Shown: piece by piece, positions 6,316 to 10,640 of the stretch
Position numbering within the stretch: position 1 is the first letter of the stretch
How the letters are laid out: each line of letters starts with the position of its first letter
Position numbers and translations under genes: made by a program
The notes under the pieces: generated by a model
Databases searched by the model: none
Told to the model about the DNA's origin: nothing
The model's input: only the letters and a program-made list of their open reading frames with translations
Source: Roseibacillus sp.
Lineage (GTDB): Bacteria > Verrucomicrobiota > Verrucomicrobiia > Verrucomicrobiales > Akkermansiaceae
NCBI GenBank assembly: GCA_002729275.1
Contig: PBTP01000092.1
Location: 6,952 to 17,591 of the forward strand
Length of the DNA: 10,640 nucleotides
Direction of reading: 5' to 3'

Positions 6316-7875
6316 GTGGGAGTTCCCATTCAATTACGCCCTGCGGGTTCGACAGGGTTTCTTTGTAGAGCTCCCTCATTTAGCGGGCTTCTTCTGATTT
6401 TTCTTTTCTCCGGCGCTGCCGGCGGAGAGATCACGACTGGCTCTCTGGCCCCGGGGACAAAATGGGAAACCCCCTACCATCTCATCGAGGGCTCCCGACC
6501 CGGGCCTACGGTCCTGGTGACCGGAGGCCTGCATGGCAATGAGCCAGCTGGTTCCCTCGCCGCAGAGCAGATTCTCCACTGGCCTATTCTTCGGGGCCGC
6601 CTCGTGGTGCTACCCCGGGCAAACCAGCCGGGGCTGAGGAAGGCAACCCGCCATCTTCCGGATGTCGCTCGGCAAGAGGCCGATCTCAACCGGAACTTCC
6701 CCCGGACCGATGGCAAGAACGAGGCTTCTTCCCTCATCGGAAAGGAAATATGGGAGCTCGCTCAGAAATTCAAACCCGACTGGTTGATCGATCTCCACGA
6801 GGGTTATCACTTTCACAAGATTCAATCCAAGTCCGTCGGCTCCACCATTCTCGTCTCCCAGCCTGAAGGCCCGGGCACCCGTTCTGTGGTGGACGGAATG
6901 CTGGCCTCTGTAAACTCAACCGTTGAAGATTCTGACAAACACTTTGTCCCTCTGAGGGGAACCGCCAATGGCAGCCTCACCCGGGCAGCTGCGGAACGTC
7001 TCGGAGCCAACTCTCTAATTCTGGAGACCACCACTCGGGAGCAAGCACTTTCACTTCGCACCCGGCAGCACCGGTTGATGCTACGGTCCATCTTCCAAGA
7101 CATGGGAATGCTCGGAGAGGGCGCTCCCTCCATGACCCGGACCCGAGGGGAGGCTAGCCTCCGGGTTGCCCTCTACGACGGCCAAGGAGCCGGAGAAAGC
7201 GGGCCCCGTAATTTACAGGAGGTCATGAAGACAATCCCTCGAAGCCTCAGCTGGCGCCTTGGTCCCTCTGATATCATCGAGGGAGCGCTGTCCCACTTTG
7301 ACGTCGTGATCTTCCCCGGAGGTAGTGGAAGCAAACAGGCTGCCGCGCTCGGGATTGAGGGACGTAAGGAGGTCCGTAGATTTGTCGAAAAGGGTGGGGG
7401 CTTCGTTGGAATTTGCGCAGGCGCCTACCTCGCAGCAGCCAACTATAGCTGGTCTCTCGGGATCTGCGATTATAACACCTTCTGCGAAGCGCGGGAGATT
7501 CCCGGAGTCGGACGTAAGAGCATGTGGTATCGGGGACCTTCCGCGACAGTAACGATAGAACTCACTCCAGTTGGCCAGGAGATTCTCGGCTATGCTGGTG
7601 AGCCCTTTAAAGTGCGTTACCACAATGGTCCTATCGTATCTCCCGCCGGAATGGACGAAGTCCCGGACTATGAGGTTCTCGCCTGGTTTCGTAGTGAGGT
7701 CTCCCGCTACGAGACTCAGAAGGGGACAATGGTCAACACTCCGGCCATCGTCGGCGGCAAATTCGGTAAAGGCCGCGTTCTCTCAATCAGTCCGCACCCC
7801 GAATCCTCCCGGGACCTCAGCCTGCTGGTTACCCGTGCAATCCACTGGGCCGCACAGCTTGAGCCATCCAAATGA
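6316..7875 (+). CDS. Exported M14 (AstE/aspartoacylase-like) hydrolase fused to a BPL_N amidotransferase-like domain
   Basis: The protein has 519 residues from a GTG start; a weak purine-rich AGAAG lies 5 nt upstream and no other start precedes the signal segment. Residues 22-36 are hydrophobic, suggesting a signal peptide or anchor. The M14 zinc domain (about 50-265) appears complete: HGNE with His73 and Glu76, LNRNFP with Arg126, IDLHEG with His161 as third zinc ligand, and ETTTRE with Glu237 as likely general base. M14 enzymes of this branch cleave N-acyl or C-terminal amide bonds. From about residue 282 a second domain matches BPL_N, a class-I glutamine-amidotransferase-like fold: VALYDG, VVIFPGG, GICAGAYLA with nucleophile-elbow Cys367, and SPHPES with His494 and Glu496. 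A Cys/His/acid active site is thus preserved, but its reaction is unknown. The 14-nt gap to the binding-protein gene argues for one transcript and a role in processing the transported ligand. Cell-wall amide cleavage is an alternative. Confidence 0.92.
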   Translation: MGVPIQLRPAGSTGFLCRAPSFSGLLLIFLFSGAAGGEITTGSLAPGTKWETPYHLIEGSRPGPTVLVTGGLHGNEPAGSLAAEQILHWPILRGRLVVLPRANQPGLRKATRHLPDVARQEADLNRNFPRTDGKNEASSLIGKEIWELAQKFKPDWLIDLHEGYHFHKIQSKSVGSTILVSQPEGPGTRSVVDGMLASVNSTVEDSDKHFVPLRGTANGSLTRAAAERLGANSLILETTTREQALSLRTRQHRLMLRSIFQDMGMLGEGAPSMTRTRGEASLRVALYDGQGAGESGPRNLQEVMKTIPRSLSWRLGPSDIIEGALSHFDVVIFPGGSGSKQAAALGIEGRKEVRRFVEKGGGFVGICAGAYLAAANYSWSLGICDYNTFCEAREIPGVGRKSMWYRGPSATVTIELTPVGQEILGYAGEPFKVRYHNGPIVSPAGMDEVPDYEVLAWFRSEVSRYETQKGTMVNTPAIVGGKFGKGRVLSISPHPESSRDLSLLVTRAIHWAAQLEPSK

Positions 7876-7882
7876 GCTAGTA

Positions 7883-9277
7883 TTATTTGATGGCCTGAAG
7901 CGACCTTAGCTCCTCAACCCCGAATCGCGCCTCTCCCAACCCTCCAATGGTCAATGTGAGTTTCCCGGCCTCAAAGGCCGCTTTCTCGGCCAGGAGAATC
8001 GACCCGGCGTGCGTTTCAACCCGGAAAAGGGCTGCTCCCGGAACCACCTTGCGCAGCACGAGGCAGTCAGCCTCATCAAGAATGGAATGCTCACTGCTTC
8101 CAAAAAGAAGGGAGCCAACCCGAATACTGCCTTCCCTTAACGACTCGAAGCCGCCCTCTGAAAAGTCTCCGGAGCGAAGCAGAAGCCCCTTCCTCTCCCC
8201 CCCGATAAGAGATTCCACCTCTGCCGGTAACGGATGGAAGAACTCAAGTCGTGCTACCTGTGGCGTCGTAACCGTGCGACCCTCCCATCGCCCACCCAGC
8301 TGGAACGCAGAACGGCTACCCTCCTTGATTTCCGCAGACAGCCGGGAGCCTCCGCGGAGAACAAGGTGGGGAAGCATTGGCTCAACCTCCTCGCCTCCCT
8401 CCCCGTTCACGCTCACCCTGTCGATCATTGCCTCACTCAGGCGATTATCTTTTCCAATCTGTACTGCGAGGCCGACAAACGCTTTCTTATCTCGCATCCT
8501 CCCTGCAGACACCTTCAACATTCTCCATCGTCGCCCATCCGGAGAATGGTAAGCAGTCACATCATAGCCTTCGCGTACTAACTTGAGCCAGTAAGGCAGC
8601 TTCAACAATGGAAGCTCCTTTCCTGTCGCACTTCCTCCCTGGTAGCCCCAGCGACGAAAATTCACCCGCTTATCTCCATGGGGATGCAGCCCGAGGACCG
8701 CCTTACGATGTTCCGGGGTAGTCCCGTCACATATAACAATGCCCGCATAGGAATCAGTGTCATGGTTATTCAGGCTCACTACCCTCGCCTGAATCTCGCA
8801 ATCTCCCTCCACCGGCAGATAAACCAGATGGAACGCGGCAAACCGCTCATCCCCTGCCTTGGGTGAGGTCAAGATCCTGAAAACTCCATTCTGCCAGCGC
8901 ACCTTACCGGGTAACAGCGTGCGGCCAAGATCCCGATTGCGCCAGGGGGCAGGAAGACCACCCTCAATGCCGGTATCTCCGGGTTGAAATTCCACTCTGC
9001 TCTCGCTCTCAATTGTAGCCGCGACAATTTCCTCGAGGGCCAAGGACTTCGATTCCCCCCCCTCCTTTTCGATTTTGAGTGAATTATCGAAGAAGGAAAC
9101 CTTCCCTTGGTGCCGGAATCCCTCTCTTGTTTCAACGACCCCTTCTGGCCACTGTGATTCGGCCACCCGATCTTCGACGCCCTCTTTCTCCGGCGTGTTT
9201 TCCCCTGATTCATCCTGTGCCCAACCCTCCAAGCTGGCGGACAGAACACAGATAAGACATCCCCACAAAACCTTCAT
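7883..9277 (-). CDS. Secreted protein with DUF1349/LamG-like sandwich and short beta-strand modules
   Basis: No named gene is recognised. The 464-residue product has an N-terminal signal peptide (hydrophobic 3-16, likely cleavage after GWA, residue 20) and an acidic linker. Residues about 103-292 form a concanavalin-like sandwich resembling DUF1349/LamG domains: DCEIQARVVSL, SYAGIVI, LKLVREGYDV and YHSPDGRRWRML are typical strands. Around it are short modules of similar design, each a strand pair plus an acidic-hydrophobic end: about 52-90 (ending LALEEIVAATI), 304-346 (ending PQVARLEFF), 363-409 and 417-463 (ending VEELRSLQAI). These recall the 'L-x-G-x-x-L-x-G' beta modules common in exported PVC proteins and may bind carbohydrate or protein. 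The start has no Shine-Dalgarno sequence but lies 2 nt after the stop of the upstream gene, so translation is probably coupled. Its end is 7 nt from the convergent hydrolase gene. Confidence 0.85.
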   Translation of the reverse strand: MKVLWGCLICVLSASLEGWAQDESGENTPEKEGVEDRVAESQWPEGVVETREGFRHQGKVSFFDNSLKIEKEGGESKSLALEEIVAATIESESRVEFQPGDTGIEGGLPAPWRNRDLGRTLLPGKVRWQNGVFRILTSPKAGDERFAAFHLVYLPVEGDCEIQARVVSLNNHDTDSYAGIVICDGTTPEHRKAVLGLHPHGDKRVNFRRWGYQGGSATGKELPLLKLPYWLKLVREGYDVTAYHSPDGRRWRMLKVSAGRMRDKKAFVGLAVQIGKDNRLSEAMIDRVSVNGEGGEEVEPMLPHLVLRGGSRLSAEIKEGSRSAFQLGGRWEGRTVTTPQVARLEFFHPLPAEVESLIGGERKGLLLRSGDFSEGGFESLREGSIRVGSLLFGSSEHSILDEADCLVLRKVVPGAALFRVETHAGSILLAEKAAFEAGKLTLTIGGLGEARFGVEELRSLQAIK

Positions 9278-9279
9278 CG

Positions 9280-10317
9280 CTAGCGCTGATATAACGGAAT
9301 ATACTGATATGGCATGGCAAGAATCATGACGTTGATTGCCGTCTCATAAGTCGGACCCACCGATGTATTCTCAAACCAGAGTGAAGCGTCTCCATCGTTA
9401 TGAACCTTGGAAACGATCACGTCTCTGATCTTGTAATACCATTTCCGCCAGGTCTCCCCACCGATCATGTATTGGGCCGGAGCCGCGTAAAAGTTTCCGT
9501 AGGTAAACCAGCGCTGTTGCTCCCCAAAATTATCGAAGAGATATTTAGATCCTGCCTTAACCAGAGGATCATCATAATGGCCGCATACCTGAAGCGAGTA
9601 GATTGCGGCCGCAGTTCGAGCAAATCCAGCACCGCTGCCTGGTTGATATGAAAACCCGCCCTTGCCCTCGTTATAGCAGCTTCGAACATAAGCAACGGCG
9701 TCATCTATGGTGGCCTGAGGGACCTTCAGCCCTCCACTCTTGGCTGCCCGTAGTGCTACCACCTGCAATACGGTCACAGAAACGTCCGCATCCGTAGCGG
9801 TGGGCTTATAACGCCAACCGCCATCCTGATTTTGGCTGGAGACGATAATTTTCACCATCTGCTCCAGCTTGGGGCGTATCGAAGGGTTGCTGGTCTGCCC
9901 GTAGAGCTCGGCCAGAGTGATCGTCGAAATCCCATGGAAATACATGTATTGCCCGTTGTTCCGGTCCCCAATGAGCCCCTCGGGAGAAACAGAGTTCAAA
10001 AGGTAATCCACTCCGAGGGACACTGCCTTTCCATACTCGCCCTCACCCGGGAGGTGCCCTGCCGCCTGAAAAGCCATCAAGGCATAGGAGGTCATCGCGA
10101 TCGGGTAATGCCGCTCTTTTTCATTACGGCCTAACCATGCCCCATTTGGAGACTGATATCTGGCCAGATACCTGAGCCCTCTCTTTATGATGCGTTCCGT
10201 CGCAGTATCTACCGTAACCTGATCTGTTTCCTGCGCACTCGCAGGAACTAACAATCCACCGAGGACGAGAAGAGGTAGAACGATAAGGCGCATTGGAAGT
10301 GTGAGCTTCGAGGTCAT
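9280..10317 (-). CDS. Secreted prenyltransferase/squalene-oxidase repeat protein (alpha/alpha toroid)
   Basis: This 345-residue protein has a signal peptide with predicted cleavage after PASA (residue 28). The mature part is built of helix pairs with the QW-like turns of the terpene-cyclase/prenyltransferase repeat family: QSPNGAW (55-61), SQNQDGGW (161-168), NEGKGGF (216-222) and GDASLWF (309-315). A D-x-D stretch (TDADVSVT, 175-182) lies where squalene-hopene cyclases carry DxDDTA, but the third Asp is Val179, and the protein is about half the length of a cyclase. A real cyclase is therefore unlikely; a toroid binding scaffold or unknown enzyme outside the cytoplasm is more probable. The start is well supported: a GGGAG ribosome site lies 7 nt upstream (10325-10329) and the ATG overlaps the preceding stop as ATGA. 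In PVC genomes such proteins often sit downstream of MoxR/DUF58/VWA genes; that is recalled, not visible here. Confidence 0.92.
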   Translation of the reverse strand: MTSKLTLPMRLIVLPLLVLGGLLVPASAQETDQVTVDTATERIIKRGLRYLARYQSPNGAWLGRNEKERHYPIAMTSYALMAFQAAGHLPGEGEYGKAVSLGVDYLLNSVSPEGLIGDRNNGQYMYFHGISTITLAELYGQTSNPSIRPKLEQMVKIIVSSQNQDGGWRYKPTATDADVSVTVLQVVALRAAKSGGLKVPQATIDDAVAYVRSCYNEGKGGFSYQPGSGAGFARTAAAIYSLQVCGHYDDPLVKAGSKYLFDNFGEQQRWFTYGNFYAAPAQYMIGGETWRKWYYKIRDVIVSKVHNDGDASLWFENTSVGPTYETAINVMILAMPYQYIPLYQR

Positions 10318-10640
10318 TCTTTATCTCCCGGTGAGTCCGCGAGATTTTTGAGGTATTGCTCAATCATGCGGCCATGCTCCGGTGAGTAACGCTTCCCCTG
10401 CGATTGACGGAGCGTCCCTCTCTCTCTCTCGGGGAGGCCAATGTGCTTACTCCCCCCCGTGCGACTGCGCCGAGGACCATCCGCGCCGCCTTTGCCTGTC
10501 CAGTTTCCCTCGTTACCCTCACCTCTCCCCTTCTCTTGTCCTTGGCCTTGGCCCTCACCCTGGCCTTGGCCCTCACCCTGGCCTTGGCCCTCACCCTGGC
10601 CTTGGCCCTCACCCTGGCCTTGGCCCTCACCTTGTCCTTG
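10314..10640 (-). CDS. C-terminal part of a Gly/Gln/Glu-rich repeat protein, 5' truncated
   Basis: The frame is open from the right edge and ends at a TGA that overlaps the toroid protein's ATG (ATGA). It encodes 108 visible residues. The first 30 are five hexapeptides QGQGEG, followed by a degenerate Gly/Glu-rich stretch, then a basic patch (PRRSR), and a compact tail: LPERERGTLRQSQ, then YSPEHGRMIEQYLKNLAD, which looks like an amphipathic helix. The tail resembles the ends of large coiled-coil or membrane proteins seen in PVC operons with prenyltransferase-repeat genes, recalled with modest confidence. This frame is preferred over the Arg/Lys/Ala-rich frame of the same strand because it ends in exact overlap with the next gene and gives a structured tail. 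The function is unknown; the start is outside the window. Confidence 0.75.
   Translation of the reverse strand, partial: QGQGEGQGQGEGQGQGEGQGQGEGQGQGEGQGQGQEKGRGEGNEGNWTGKGGADGPRRSRTGGSKHIGLPERERGTLRQSQGKRYSPEHGRMIEQYLKNLADSPGDKE
10546..10631. repeat. 18-bp in-frame tandem repeat (about 4.8 copies)
   Basis: The unit CCTTGGCCCTCACCCTGG on the + strand occurs four times perfectly (10546-10563, 10564-10581, 10582-10599, 10600-10617), followed by the first 14 bases of a fifth copy. The unit is a multiple of three, so copy-number change would keep the frame. On the - strand it encodes the hexapeptide QGQGEG. It lies at the edge of the window, but the last bases already diverge from the unit, so the array probably ends near here. 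Confidence 0.95.

Noticed and set aside
7863..7894. Bidirectional terminator between the convergent genes
   Set aside because: GCCATC (7863-7868) and GATGGC (7889-7894) can pair, but the stem is 6 bp with a 20-nt loop and there is no U-tract on either strand.
7947..8552. 201-codon + strand frame inside the beta-module gene
   Set aside because: It is Ser/Pro/Arg-rich and without domain features; the - strand frame has a signal peptide and a recognisable sandwich.
9280..10317. Functional squalene-hopene cyclase
   Set aside because: The protein is exported, about half the length of a cyclase and lacks the complete DxDDTA motif.
10364..10630. A - strand open frame rich in Arg, Lys and Ala (RAKARV repeats)
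   Set aside because: It is the neighbouring frame of the QGQGEG repeat. Its openness comes from the repeat itself, and it lacks the ATGA overlap with the next gene.
10546..10631. Tandem repeat as a CRISPR array
   Set aside because: The units are contiguous, 18 bp long and have no spacers; the array is coding.

Overview
The window looks like chromosomal DNA of a Planctomycetes/Verrucomicrobia (PVC-type) bacterium. The evidence is the left-end pair of a DUF1587/1592/1588/1585 cytochrome-like protein and a Tat-exported DUF1552 protein. This pair is characteristic of, and strongly amplified in, that superphylum. Few genes have a strong Shine-Dalgarno sequence, and most products are exported. No tRNA, rRNA, CRISPR array, insertion sequence or phage gene was seen. 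Coding density is very high: the longest non-coding stretch is 166 bases.

Left block (1-3644, + strand). A 5'-truncated multi-domain c-type cytochrome-like protein has two CxxCH haem motifs and an unusual beta-sandwich module in front of the first haem domain. An ATGA overlap joins it to a DUF1552 protein with a twin-arginine signal.

Middle block (3766-7875, + strand). This is a probable transport operon. It holds an RbsC-type ABC permease with an extra extracytoplasmic alpha/beta domain of about 115 residues, an RbsB-like lipoprotein binding protein with two altered pocket residues, and, 14 nt further on, an exported hydrolase. The hydrolase fuses an M14 (AstE/aspartoacylase-like) zinc deacylase/carboxypeptidase domain to a BPL_N class-I glutamine-amidotransferase-like domain. 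No ATPase gene lies in the window. The best candidate for an undescribed system here is this set: an enlarged permease, a diverged binding protein and a two-domain exported hydrolase. A plausible role is trimming an amide- or ester-linked ligand outside the cytoplasm and importing the product.

Right block (7883-10640, - strand, convergent with the middle block). Transcription runs from the right edge. First comes the C-terminal part of a Gly/Gln/Glu-rich protein with an 18-bp in-frame tandem repeat. Next is a secreted prenyltransferase/squalene-cyclase-repeat (alpha/alpha toroid) protein, joined by an ATGA overlap. Last, 2 nt later, is a secreted protein with a DUF1349/LamG-like sandwich among several short beta modules. 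The three are tightly coupled and probably form the distal end of an envelope-related operon whose start lies beyond position 10640.
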